Assembly: GCA_026168455.1 (NCBI GenBank)
Contig: CM047428.1
Span: 41,400,769-41,464,768, forward strand
From: Theocolax elegans
Lineage: Eukaryota; Arthropoda; Insecta; Hymenoptera; Cerocephalidae
Direction: 5' to 3'
Length of the DNA stretch: 64,000 nucleotides
The notes under the pieces were generated by a model, which was given only the letters and a program-made list of their open reading frames with translations, did no database searches and was not told where the DNA came from. Every line of letters starts with the position of its first letter. Position 1 is the first letter of the stretch. Shown here in pieces: positions 43,634-53,600 of this stretch. The position numbers were made by a program, and so were the translations under genes.

Positions 43634-44989
43634 ATGCTTCATAATCATAATTATTTTCATGACGTTTCATCCTCTCATCTCCTATCGTCCATATCTCACT
43701 TCATGGTATCTGATCTCTCCGCTTTCGATTCCCTTGCGCCGGCTAAACTGGTAATGATTGGCAACAAATCCAAACCATGGATGACAGCAGAGGTTAGAGG
43801 ACTTATTAAGTCTAGGAATATTCCCTTCAAAATCTTCAAATCCTCAAACCGCTTGGAAGACTACGAGAAATTCAAACTATTAAGAAACAGAATCTCAAAT
43901 CTTCTCGATATCAATAAATACAACTATCTCACAAACAAGCTAAAAAATGTTGCAAACCCGAAAGCTAAATGGAGGGAATGGAAAAACCTGGGATTATACT
44001 CTAAGACTAACTTGTCTCCATTGAATACTTTCACCACCCAGCAATTAAATAAGTACTATGTATCTATTTCGAATCGGGTTCCTCCACTCTCACCTTTCTT
44101 CTTAAACTCAATTTATTCCTCCGTCCCTGACCTATCTAGTCCGTCCAAATTTGAATTTGATTCAATTAGTTCCCTAGGAGTTCAGTGTGCCCTCTCTAAA
44201 GCGAAATCGGGGGCAGTGGAGACGGACGGGCTATCTGTGGCGATGCTAAGAATGCTCGAGCCACAATTGACCCCACGGCTTACAGCTATGTTCAACGAAA
44301 TGTTGTCGTTCGGCTTTTTTCCCGACTATTGGAAGAAGTCTATACTCTTTCCATTGGCGAAATCAAATAGGATCGAATCACTCTCGGACACCAGACCCAT
44401 TGCTAAATTCTGCGAGGTCTCAAAATTGCTTGAGCAGCTGGTACATTCACAGTTGTCTTATTACTTGGAAACAGATCATAAACTGATTGACAGACAAGCA
44501 GGATTTCGCAGAGGTCATAGTACGCAGACTGCACTTTTAGGCGTTTTTGATGATATCAGAAGGGCCATTGATTCGCGCATGATCACAATATTAGTCTTGT
44601 TTGACTTCTCCAAGGCGTTCGACTCGGTACTACACGGCCCTCTGCTGCTTAAATTGCGCGATATAGGTTGTTCGAATACGATATTGAGGTGGTTTTTCCA
44701 CTACTTAGTTGGTCGTTCGCAAGCAGTTGCGGATGAGTTGGGCGTCTGCTCTGACTGGCTTGGGGTAAATTCGGGCGTACCGCAGGGCAGTGTTTTGGGT
44801 CTTTTGCTTTTTTCGGTCTTCATTAACGACCTTCCCGAAGTACTCGAATTTAGTAATTACATGATGTATGCCGATGATGCTCAGGTTTATTACTCTTTTC
44901 CCCCGGAGGAATTCGAACTAGGTGTCCAACGTACCACGAGTGATGCCAACGCGGTTGCATCTTGGGCTACCTTAAACGGCCTAACTTGA
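43634..44989 (+). CDS. LINE copy 2, reverse transcriptase core
   Basis: 451 codons without a break. Motifs: KPWMTAEVRGLIKSRN (pre-RT), SKAKSGAVETDGLSV (fingers; Gly-Ala-Val near the usual GPDG), DTRPIAKFCEVSKLLEQLV, LIDRQAGFRRGHSTQTALL, LFDFSKAFDSVLH, GVPQGSVLGLLLFSVFINDLP and the catalytic MYADDAQVYYSF. The frame ends after NGLT through a frameshift, and continues at 44,962 (LNVNKSKVMILG). Pre-RT sequence is rich in Ser, Pro and Asn. Confidence 0.85.
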   Translation: MLHNHNYFHDVSSSHLLSSISHFMVSDLSAFDSLAPAKLVMIGNKSKPWMTAEVRGLIKSRNIPFKIFKSSNRLEDYEKFKLLRNRISNLLDINKYNYLTNKLKNVANPKAKWREWKNLGLYSKTNLSPLNTFTTQQLNKYYVSISNRVPPLSPFFLNSIYSSVPDLSSPSKFEFDSISSLGVQCALSKAKSGAVETDGLSVAMLRMLEPQLTPRLTAMFNEMLSFGFFPDYWKKSILFPLAKSNRIESLSDTRPIAKFCEVSKLLEQLVHSQLSYYLETDHKLIDRQAGFRRGHSTQTALLGVFDDIRRAIDSRMITILVLFDFSKAFDSVLHGPLLLKLRDIGCSNTILRWFFHYLVGRSQAVADELGVCSDWLGVNSGVPQGSVLGLLLFSVFINDLPEVLEFSNYMMYADDAQVYYSFPPEEFELGVQRTTSDANAVASWATLNGLT

Positions 44990-45801
44990 ATGTAAATAAA
45001 TCTAAAGTAATGATCCTGGGCAGTAAGGCATACATCTCGCGTATAGACGTAACCACCGCCCCACGAGTTAAGCTGTCAAACAATTACCTCCACTATGAAA
45101 ACCAGGTGAAATCATTGGGCGTCTGTCTGCTGCCAACTCTGGACTGGTCCAAGCACGTATTATCTATCTCACAGAGGGTGCATGGGATTTTACGTTCGTT
45201 ACATTTCCATAGACGGACATTCTCCAGGAATACCCGTAAACACCTATGCAGTCTACAATGACTTGGACCAGACTAGAAATTTAAAGCTCCAGAGACTACT
45301 TAATGCTTGCTTAATGTTTGGGGAAATTTACGTAGGTACGACCACGTGACGCCCTATAGATTGAAGCTGGGCTGGTTATCTGTGGAGTCGAGGCGGCTAT
45401 TTTTCATCAGCTCTCCTTCATACAGCATTCTGGCACACAACTCACCACATTACCTTTCAGATCATTTCATCAGAATCAATAGCTCTACTGATCAACGCTT
45501 TTCATCCCGTCATCCTCCTAAACCGCTGACCTATTTACCACCTCGTACTGAATCACTCCACAAATCATTTGTCGTCACTGCCACTAAACAGTTAAACTCA
45601 TTCCCCTTCATATCATTTGATCCAGCTCATCTTAACACCTTCAAATCATTTATCTTCGAATACCTCCTTCGTCTCGACTCCATTGCATGGGAGGAAAGAG
45701 TGATAAACGAAAATTTAATCCGTCCCCTTACAAGCGATTTAAGTGATTTAAGCGATTTAAGCGATGTTAACGAAATAGGATTACCTTCCAGCACGCAATA
45801 A
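44990..45801 (+). pseudogene. LINE copy 2, RT thumb and C-terminal domain
   Basis: LNVNKSKVMILGSKAY, VKSLGVCLLPTLDWSKHV, HGILRSLHFHRRTFSRNTRK, then a frameshift at ~45,260 and LGWLSVESRRLFFI. It ends with a small repeat DLSDLSDLSD just before the stop. Compare 49,199-49,905 and 35,372-36,020. Confidence 0.75.
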
Positions 45802-46135
45802 ACCGTCGCAGTATTTATCTTTTATTTTTTTTTCACCTTATTTTATATGCTTACTTTCTATGCGTTACTAATTGTTATTCTTAGCTTTTGAATTATCAAT
45901 TGTTATCTTTTAATTTTCAATCATTTTGTATACTGTTGCTCTTTGCGTTTTTGCGTTTTAATTTATCACAATTATATCACTGCGTTTTTTTTTGTTTTTT
46001 GTATACTTTTTATTTTTTATTATTACTTTTATATTGTTAATTTTGTTTGTTATTTTATTTTATTATTAGTATTGTTATTCAACGCACTGTATACTTATGT
46101 GTTTACGGGGGCTCTACCCCATAAAAACCCAATAA

Positions 46136-46160
46136 ATTATCTATCTATCTATCTCTCTCG
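46136..46160. repeat. (TATC)n tail between LINE copies 2 and 3
   Basis: A short (TATC)n/(TC)n stretch ends copy 2; copy 3 starts directly after. Confidence 0.8.
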
Positions 46161-46398
46161 CGGCGGAATTGGGTTATCTTTGGCCGTTCAATTATTTACG
46201 CAAAGTTAAAGGAGGGCCGTTGATTCCAATTTGCTCTGAGTCGGAACTTCTCGCTCTTTCTCCCCTCAAGCAAAACCCCAACAAGTGACGGTTGTCTGAC
46301 CAGGTTTTGCATCTTTTTAACTCTTCTATTTCATCCTTTTCTGTCTTTCATAGTAATATAAATCATCTGAAAACTCACTTTTCATCACCGAAACCTTC

Positions 46399-47109
46399 TT
46401 GACTGAAAACGACATGTCCAGCATAATTCAATTACCAGGTTACTCATTATATGGGCTGGTTCGAGTTGGTAAGGAGGGTGGTGGTGTTGGTACCTACATT
46501 AAGAATCATCTCTCTTTCAAAACAGTAGCTCATTCAGATCCAGTATTCACAAACTCGCCCGAATTCCTTATTCTTCATATAAGTAGTAATTCTTTCTCCC
46601 TCCTCCTTGGAGTTGTTTACAGGAGACCAACAGCAGCTTATCCATTAAAGTTTTTTAATACTCTCACTGATTATCTCCTTCTATGTGATCATGTTGTTAT
46701 ATCAGGTGATTTCAACATTAACATGCACGTCATGGATAGTGCTGCCACCATGTTGATTTCCTGTATCCGTAGTGCAAATCTCCACCTCATTAAGTCTGAC
46801 CCCACTCACCACACTCATACCGCATTTCACACATTTCACACTTCGCTCGACCCTTTCCTGGTTCGCGACCCTCCTCCTGACTACTTTTATATCAAGTCAC
46901 CCGAGCCCTTCGCAGCTGGCCATGATTACATTAATCTAATCTTACATGTAAACTTATCTTCACCAGTTGTCAGGTGTTTTCGGTCGCGCAACCTCACGAG
47001 AGTCGACCCTCAAACTGCCTATACTCTTTTCTCATCTACCTATAATTTTTCCTTTGATTCTACTAACGTAACTCCCCGTTCATTGGTCGTATCTGTGCTT
47101 TCCATCTAA
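46399..47109 (+). pseudogene. LINE copy 3, endonuclease
   Basis: IIQLPGYSLYGLVRVGKEGGGVG, LLLGVVYRRPTAAYP, VVISGDFNINM, then DPTHHTHTAFHTFHTSLDPFLVRDP, the latter replacing the usual S-D-H-rich end. The catalytic Glu strand upstream (around 46,380-46,400: FITETFLTEN-like) is in another frame. Confidence 0.75.
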
Positions 47110-47117
47110 TCACTGTC

Positions 47118-47662
47118 TTGCAGAACTTTATCGTCACCTGGTCGGTCATCTCACCAATTTCAATCGCCTTTATGTCTCCTTCCTCCCCACCCTTTATCAC
47201 TCATGATTCCTATAATTCTTCCTTAATTTCCTTAATTTGGAGTCACCACGAAATGGAAGTAAATTCTCCCACCGATTCACAATCTTACCTATTCAATAGC
47301 CAATTAAATAGACTCATCCTCTCCATTATCCACACTTTCGATTCCATAGCACCTATCAAACTCATCTCTATTCCCAGAACAAAAAAGCCATGTATCACTA
47401 GTACCATCAAACACTCCATCAAAGCAAGAACCATGGCTTTCAGGAGGTTCCAATCCTCGGGTCTGCGTTCAGACTATCTTGAGTACAGGGCTCTCAGGTC
47501 CTCAGTACAAAATTCCATCGATTCATCGAAATTTTCTTATTTAAATGACAGACTGAGTAAAGCACCTGGCTCTTCCTCGCTTTGGAATGAACTCAGACAT
47601 CTGGGATTGGCTACCCAATCGAGCAAATCACCCCTCCACCACTTTTCCACTGAGCAGCTTAA
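47118..47662 (+). pseudogene. LINE copy 3, pre-RT region
   Basis: Ser/Pro-rich stretch followed by KPCITSTIKHSIKARTMAFRRF and WNELRHLGLATQSSK, equal to the KPWMTAEV...WREWKNLGL part of copy 2. It is cut at 47,659-47,662 (TTAA) by the MITE and continues at 48,362. Confidence 0.7.
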
Positions 47663-48357
47663 CCTTTAGACTGCCGGCATTTTTGCCTTATAAATTGATA
47701 TTTTTATGTGCAAAATTTATACATAAAAACACCTCATATCTCTAGAGTAGTTGTCAAGGTCACAGGTGGCTCATATATGAGCCAGTCCGGCTGGCAACGG
47801 TCGGGTGAATGTTAAAAATTTAAAAAAATTTTAAATTGTTATATATTCATTTTTAACAGAATTTTCTTGATATTACAATGTAATAAGACCCCAAAAATAC
47901 TCCTGTAGTTATCAATAAAACCGTAAGCATTCCAACTACCCCTAGCGAGGGGATGAAAATTTCGAAAATTCATTAGTAGGTTGGTTTGGATTTTTTCTAC
48001 GATGTTTTCTCGTAAACACACTGTAACATGTGTAAAGCATACCCTGAAGTTTGTCCCAACCTATGGGGTAGTTTTGGCATCTCAATTGATCCCGGAAAAA
48101 TTTAGGTCATATTTCATAAATTTTACAGGTTATGTACTAACAAAATTTCAGTAAAAAGTTCAATAACGAGTTTTTAAATATTTCACCTCCGCGCAACGGA
48201 TTGTTTGAATACCTCGATCTGAAAATAGTTTCAGCTGTATACTTTAGAGATCAGCGAGCCTACTTATTGAGAAAAATGTATCAAAATATCTATATCCATT
48301 ATTAAAGCTATAATTTTATTACTGTCCCATATATGAGCCATGCCGGCAATCTAAAGG
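47663..48357. mobile_element. piggyBac-type MITE, 695 bp
   Basis: Ends CCTTTAGACTGCCGGC and GCCGGCAATCTAAAGG are inverted repeats. The left flank is TTAA (47,659-47,662) and the right TTAC (48,358-48,361), i.e. a TTAA duplication with one change. An internal GGCTCATATATGAGCC palindrome (47,769-47,784) is partly repeated at the right end. No coding capacity. Same end family as 53,077-53,214. Confidence 0.8.
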
Positions 48358-48361
48358 TTAC

Positions 48362-49014
48362 CACATATTTTGCCTCCATTTCTCACTCGGACTCACCTCT
48401 TTATTCTTCTCAGTTAAACTCTCTCTTATCAGACTCATTCATTTCTCTCCCCTATTTGATCGTACTTCTTCCAAATCCGTTGGTTTCGATCGACTCGGAT
48501 GTTAAAACTCCTGAGTCCCCAGATCTCTCCAGTCCTTGCATCAATTTTTAACTTCTCTCTTTCGTCAGATTCTTATCCAAATGTCTGGAAGAAGTTTCTT
48601 CTTTTTCCATTGGCGAAGTTGAACAAGATGGACTCTCCCTCCGACACTAGGCCCATATCAAAACTCTGCGAAATTTCAAAAATTTTGGAGCGTATAGTTC
48701 ATGAGCAACTCTTCAACCATATTAACTCGAACAATCTTTTACTTGAGAGACAAGTGGGTTTCCGGCGGGGTCACAGCACTCAAATGGCTCTTCTGGGAGT
48801 ACTAGATGATATCAGGAGGGCAATTGACAAGCGCATGATTACTATCCTTATCTTGTTCGACTTTACCAAGGCTTTTGACTCGGTTCCGCATTTTCCAATC
48901 CTCTCTAAGATTCGTTCCTTGAGTTGCTCGGACACGATCACTAGGTGGTTTTACAACTATCTGGTCGGTCGTTCGCATGCTGTGCAGGATGATGGGGGCA
49001 AGACGTCATCTTGA
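48362..49014 (+). pseudogene. LINE copy 3, reverse transcriptase N-terminal half
   Basis: KLNKMDSPSDTRPISKLCEISKILERIV, LERQVGFRRGHSTQMALL, LFDFTKAFDSVPH, TRWFYNYLVGRS. A frameshift lies near 48,490 and a TGA at 49,012-49,014. The fingers (GPDG-like) region is lost with the frameshift. Confidence 0.8.
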
Positions 49015-49918
49015 CTTAAAGTCGCAAGGGGTATCCCGCAGGTCAGTGTTCTAGGTCCTCTTCTTTTTTCAATTTTTATTAATGACTTGCCCAGGGTGCT
49101 TAAGCACTCTAATCATATGATCTTCGCTGATGACACCCAGGTTTATCACTTAAGATGCCAATGCAGTTAGTACTTGGGCTAAGGATAATGGGCTTGAATT
49201 GAACCTAACTAAAACTAAAGTGATGTTCCTGAGTAGTCAGGCGTTTTTATCACGGATTGACCTTAACACTGCCCCTAAAGTCTCGATCGACATCTTCCTT
49301 GACTACTCGTGCGAGGTCAAATCGTTGAGTGTTTGGATCTCACCCACTCATGCTGGTCAAGACATGTGTCCTCCATTTCACAGCGTGTGCATGGTACCCT
49401 TTACTCCTTGCGCTTTCTGAGACGAGCACTCTCACGGCGAACCAGAAAATATTTAGTTGAGGCGCTTATCCTCCCGCATTTTGATTACGCACGCGCTGGG
49501 TATCACGACCTTGAAGATTCTAAAATTCTTAAGCTTCAACGCCTTCTAAATGCTTGTGTAAGATTCGTGTGGAGTGATATACCGTGGAGAGCGCATATAA
49601 CTCCATATCACCTTGAGTTGGGTTGGCTGTCGGTCGAGCTCAGAAGAACGCTCTTTATTGGAACTTGCGCTTATAACATCATAGCTCATAATTCTCCCTC
49701 ATATCTCGCACAACATTTCATACAAAGAAATTCATCCATCTCTGTATGTTCTTCTTCACGTCATCCCCCTACACCTCTTGTTTTCCTATCCCCTAGAACT
49801 GAATCCCTTAACAATTTCTTCTTGATCACCGCATCCCACATCATCAACAAACTTCTTCTTACAAACTTCGATCAGTCATCAATTTCCTCTTTTAAATCAT
49901 CCCTCCTCCATTACACAG
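49015..49918 (+). pseudogene. LINE copy 3, RT catalytic part and C-terminal domain
   Basis: Continues with GIPQVSVLGPLLFSIFINDLP and IFADDTQVYHL (FADD near 49,126), a small deletion, LNLTKTKVMFLSSQAFL, then RTRKYLVEALILPHFDYARAGYHDL and LGWLSVELRRTLFIG. The final frame runs into the inserted DNA transposon at ~49,919. Confidence 0.75.
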
Positions 49919-50389
49919 GCCCACAAAAAAAAGTTTTTTGCGCGGTATACCAGACCACGTTGTGAACTTTATGTTTTTGGGGTCGTTGAATCCGAATCCG
50001 TGGTCCATTTGACCCGGGCACGTTAGGATCAAGGTCAGGCCAAGGTCAAATTCACAAAATTCATCGCAAACAAAGTAAACCAATATATCAATATGTTTTT
50101 GGGGTTGCTGAATCCGAATCCATAAACCATTTGATCCGGGCACGTTAGGATCAAGGTCAAACCAAGGTAAAATTCAGAAAATGTATCCTATAATTGAAAA
50201 TGTACCGCAGCCATCGAATGCATTACTTTATCTGTAAAACTATATCGTAAATTCATACCTCAGGACCTTACATCAATAACCCTATTACCCAATAATACGA
50301 TTATCTCATAAACCGATAAATCCATAACCTAAGACAATCTGCCCTTCCGTACTCATTTATCCTCAAATGACCTGTGAAGTGGATTACGT

Positions 50390-51642
50390 TTCCGTTTTTT
50401 AATAATGATGATGAAGATCGGGAAGAGTATGTATAGACAAAAAAAGATGCCACACTACGGACGCTTAATCAAAATGGTTTATATGATTTAATCAGAGACC
50501 TTGGGCCGCCGAAAGATGGAGCAGAATTGTTATCTTCAAGATTAAAAGAAAGATATATGCTGTCAAAAGTAACAAAAGTTTCCTTTTATCGTAATAGAGA
50601 TGAGCCTTTCCGAAAATACTTTACTGAAGAAGGAGACTTGGTGTATTGCAATGATGTTTATGGTCTTATGAATGAGTTAAAAGAGAATGTATTCGTACCC
50701 AATGATTGGAGGCTGTTCATAGATTCCTCTAAACGAAGCCTCAAAGCAGTGTTGTTACATCATACAAATGTGTATGCTCCCGTACCCGTATCCCATTCGG
50801 TAACGCTGAAGGAAACATATGACAATATTGAGATAGTTTTGAATAAGATATGACAATATTGAGATAGTTTTGAATAAGATTAAATACACAGAACACAATT
50901 GGCAGATTTGTGAGGATTTTATGATACTCACATTAATTCTGAGTCAGCAATCTGGTTACACGAAGTTTCCATGCTTTCTGTGGCTGTGGGATAGTCGAGA
51001 TCACAGTAGTAATTATACTAAAAAAGATTGGCCAGCTCGAGTAACAATACTAACTGGATCTATGAACATCATAAACAAACCCTTGGTTCAGCCTTCGAAG
51101 ATTCTCCTTCCTCCTTTGCACATAAAACTTGGTTTAATGAAACAATATGTAAAAGCTTTGGATAAGGAACGACAATATTTCACTTACTTGGTTAAACAGT
51201 TTCCAGCTTTATCAAGTTCAAAATTGAAAGAAGGTATCTTTGATTGACCTCATTTTTAATTCGTAAGTTGCTAAGAGATGAATCATTCGTTAACACAATG
51301 TCCGAGAAAGAACGAGTTGCATGGCTAAGCTTTAAAAGCGTTGTCGAAATTTTTTTGGGTAATCACAAGAGTGGAAACTATAGGGAATTGGAAGTCGAAA
51401 TGCTCAAAAACTATGAGAAATTGGACTGTTTGATGAGTTACAAGTTGCAATTTCTTGATTCGCATCTTGATAACTTCCCACAAAATCTTGGGGATTACAG
51501 CGAAGAACAAGGAGAACGCTTTCATCAAGATATGAAGGAAATGGAAAGACGTTATCAGGGTAGGTGGAATGCACATATGATGGCTGACAACAGTAAAAAG
51601 CGCAAACGTAATACACTTCACAGGTCATTTGAGGATAAATGA
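50390..51642 (+). pseudogene. Putative DDE-type transposase, broken
   Basis: Pieces: KDATLRTLNQNGLYDLIRDLG, VYCNDVYGLM, WRLFIDSSKRSLKAVLLHH (first Asp candidate), WQICEDFMILTLIL then GYTKFPCFLWLWDSRDH (second Asp and Cys-rich part), KILLPPLHIKLGLMKQYVKALD, and EEQGERFHQDMKEMERRYQGRWN (Glu candidate). I recognise this as a conserved arthropod/cnidarian protein family often found in TIR elements, but cannot name the superfamily. Breaks: TAG near 50,434, a 31-bp tandem duplication at 50,819-50,880 and a TGA at 51,245-51,247. The C-terminus lies inside the right TIR. Confidence 0.6.
50819..50880 (+). repeat. 31-bp tandem duplication in the transposase
   Basis: ATATGACAATATTGAGATAG and the following 11 bases are repeated exactly once in tandem, shifting the frame. 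Confidence 0.9.
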
Positions 51643-51782
51643 GTACGGAAAGGTAGATTGTCTTAGGTTATGGATTTATCGGTTTATGAGATAATCGGAT
51701 TATTGGGTAATAGGGTTATTGATGTAAGGTCCTGAGGTATCTAAGGGTCGTGGGATCGAGTGATTTTGGAATTTACGATATA

Positions 51783-52206
51783 ATTAATAAAATATTACTT
51801 ATGTCGACTGTAGTATAACTAAATTAATTCATATTTTTATCGGTCTTACAGTCAATTAGCTTAGTTTATTGGTGTGAATTTATTTAGGGTGGGTCCGTGG
51901 AGTGGGGAGGCTTTTTTGAGGGTTTAAATATCGTGTGGAATAGATTTTCATTTCAGTCCCTGATGAGGAGCAGCAGCGAGCTCGAAACGTCGGACATCAT
52001 ATTTGGGGTTAGTAGATTTTGGGTGCAGGGGGGCAGTCAGATTGCTTTATTAATAATTTGTTTTTATGTTTAGTTAGTGTTTTTATTTTTTATATTTTAT
52101 ATTTTTTATTTTTATTTTTATAGATTCTTCGGGGGTGATTATAAGTAGGGGCAATCTGATTGCCCATATAATTGACTGTAAGACCGATAAAAATATTAAT
52201 TAATTT
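51783..52206 (+). mobile_element. Small retroelement with hammerhead-like motif (Penelope-like?)
   Basis: 424 bp flanked by a 13-bp direct repeat AATTTACGATATA (51,770-51,782 and 52,207-52,219). Inside, 38-bp terminal inverted arms (51,821-51,858 and 52,169-52,206) match except one base. A hammerhead-like core lies at 51,956-51,995. Hammerhead ribozymes within Penelope-like retroelements are established; long target duplications fit a retroelement better than a DNA transposon. No protein is encoded, so this is a truncated or non-autonomous copy. It inserted in the right arm of the DNA transposon. Confidence 0.6.
51956..51995 (+). ncRNA. Hammerhead-ribozyme-like motif
   Basis: CTGATGA (51,960-51,966) and GAAA (51,984-51,987) form the conserved core. 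GTCC (51,956-51,959) pairs with GGAC (51,992-51,995) as stem I. GAGC (51,968-51,971) can pair with GCTC (51,980-51,983) as stem II, leaving G51,967 extra. Stem III is only AC/GT without a loop, as in dimer-acting hammerheads. Predicted cleavage is after the GTC ending at 51,991. The extra G makes activity uncertain. Confidence 0.55.
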
Positions 52207-52657
52207 AATTTACGATATAGTTTTACAACGAGCGATAAAGTGTCGTAAAAGGAACGACACTATCTCTCGTTGCGAACATAGAATTTAGGAAAAAGAATCC
52301 TAAGGGTCGTCGCACAATACGCGTCATAGCGATATCGTTTGCAACCGCCAGCGGGTGTTTGCGATAGATAGTATGCGCATGCGCAAACATAGAGGGCGCT
52401 CGTAGCACCCTTATGCATGCGCAGTAACCGAATACCGGCTATAAAAGGCCGATTCCAATCCTGATTCAGGAGTTCTCTGACCGACTCGAACTCGACAGGG
52501 TTAATCACCTAGAGGATGAAGTTGGGAGGTACTCTGGATTATATACGTGCGCACACGTTATAATTCGGATACTTGAGAATGCCTTAGAGTCAACTCTGAC
52601 ACCGATCCCGTTCCGAATCCCAATTTCCGTATTTCCGAAACCAAAGTAACTAGAGTT

Positions 52658-52778
52658 CTACGTGCGCACACGTGAACACTCGTTATGCACTCGATCTGAT
52701 TAGCAAATACTACGTGCACACACGTGAACCCTCGTTATGCACTCGATCTGATTAGCAAATACTACGTGCGCACACGTG
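52658..52778 (+). repeat. 52-bp tandem repeat in the solo LTR
   Basis: CTACGTGCGCACACGTG recurs at 52,658, 52,710 and 52,762, with CTCGTTATGCACTCGATCTG between. Each unit holds a CACGTG E-box-like palindrome. It lies downstream of the TATA box, so it may be transcribed regulatory sequence. Confidence 0.75.
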
Positions 52779-53076
52779 TATTTGCGAATCAAATATTCCG
52801 AATACCATCCACACTCCGTATTCCGTACTCCCTAACCTGAGACCAATAGAAGCGGAAATCCCGTTTAACTTCAAGCGACCGCGAGCATATCGAGTACACC
52901 GGAGCGTAGGAAATCTAGGTTGTAAATTCGAGTACATATATTTATTGTAAGTAACTCTCCCGTTTTGAGTTTGTTTTAGATTCAGAGTAGCGAGGATCCG
53001 GAAGTCGTTATTTTAGATTAAGATTTACTTTTGTAATTTTGTATAAGCCAAAATATATTTTGTTAACTATTTTTAA

Positions 53077-53214
53077 CCTTTAGAGAGCCGGAAAACCACT
53101 ATAGTGGCTCGACCCATCATGGGCACTTTGTCAATGACCGATCCATGATATAAGATACCTTTATACCACTTTTCTATGAAGAATATGCCATCCCAAATCC
53201 CGGCCCTCTAAAGG
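53077..53214. mobile_element. piggyBac-type MITE, 138 bp
   Basis: Ends CCTTTAGAGAGCCGG and CCGGCCCTCTAAAGG, flanked by exact TTAA duplications (53,073-53,076 and 53,215-53,218). Non-coding. Same terminal motif as 47,663-48,357. Confidence 0.85.
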
Positions 53215-53600
53215 TTAAATAACTTCTTTAATTACTTAAAGACTTTCCTTATCGAAATCCTGACACCGAATTAAGCCGCCCGAACAGAAGGAAAGGCGGA
53301 CCGTCACAGTTTTACAGATAAAGTAATGCATTCGATGGCTGCGGTAAATTTTCAATTATACGATACATTTTCTGAATTTTACCTTGTCCTGACCTTGATC
53401 CTAACGTGCCCGGGTCAAATGGACCACGGATTCGGATTCAACGACCTCAAAAACATATTGATATACTGGTTTACGTTGTTTGCGATGAATTTTGTGAATC
53501 CTGACGTGCCCGGGTCAAATGGACCACGGATTCGGATTCAGCGACCCCAAAAACATAAAGTTCACGTGGTCTGGTATACCGCACACGAACCTTTTTTTAC

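Larger units (their letters stand above)
41217..46135 (+). mobile_element. (TCTA)-tailed LINE, copy 2 (best preserved)
   Basis: 5' UTR (about 41,217-41,620), ORF1-like protein, endonuclease, RT and C-terminal domain, ending CCCAATAAAT-(TATC)n. Frames are broken in the endonuclease and near the RT C-terminus, but the RT core is open for 451 codons. The AATAAA-like word just before the tail could serve as a polyadenylation signal. Confidence 0.82.
46163..49918 (+). mobile_element. (TCTA)-tailed LINE, copy 3, 5'-truncated
   Basis: Begins within the ORF1/endonuclease joint (GGAATTGGGTTATCTTTGG..., equivalent to YLRPV in copy 2), carries endonuclease and RT, is interrupted by a MITE at 47,663-48,357, and is cut at ~49,918 by the DNA transposon. 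More diverged than copies 1 and 2 are from each other. Confidence 0.75.
52224..53308 (+). mobile_element. Solo LTR (1,085 bp) with TATA box
   Basis: Starts TACAACGAG, ends CCGTCACA, flanked by GTTT (52,220-52,223 and 53,309-53,312; the shared word is GTTTTACA, so the exact edge is ambiguous). The start folds into a long hairpin (CAACGAG/CTCGTTG and AGTGTCGT/ACGACACT). A CCGCC/GGCGG stem precedes the end. A clear TATA box CTATAAAAGG is at 52,439-52,448. A MITE sits inside at 53,077. The DNA-transposon arm is continuous across it. Confidence 0.7.
49922..53600. mobile_element. Long-TIR DNA transposon with nested insertions
   Basis: Outer inverted repeats: CGGTATACCAGACCACG in both arms (left ~49,957; right ~53,570 in complement). 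The left arm is 49,922-50,380. The right arm is split into 51,615-51,782 and 53,309-53,600 by two later insertions. Arms carry two subterminal repeats of ~115 bp (GAATCCGAATC..., CCCGGGCACGT, AAGGTCA words). Between the arms lies a broken transposase gene. After removing the insertions the element is about 2.1 kb. The superfamily is not determined. Confidence 0.75.

Noticed and set aside
18688..49140. CTGATGA words at 18,690, 35,235 and 49,126 as further hammerhead cores
   Set aside because: They lie in the YADD/FADD codons of RT genes or nearby and lack a following GAAA with paired flanks.
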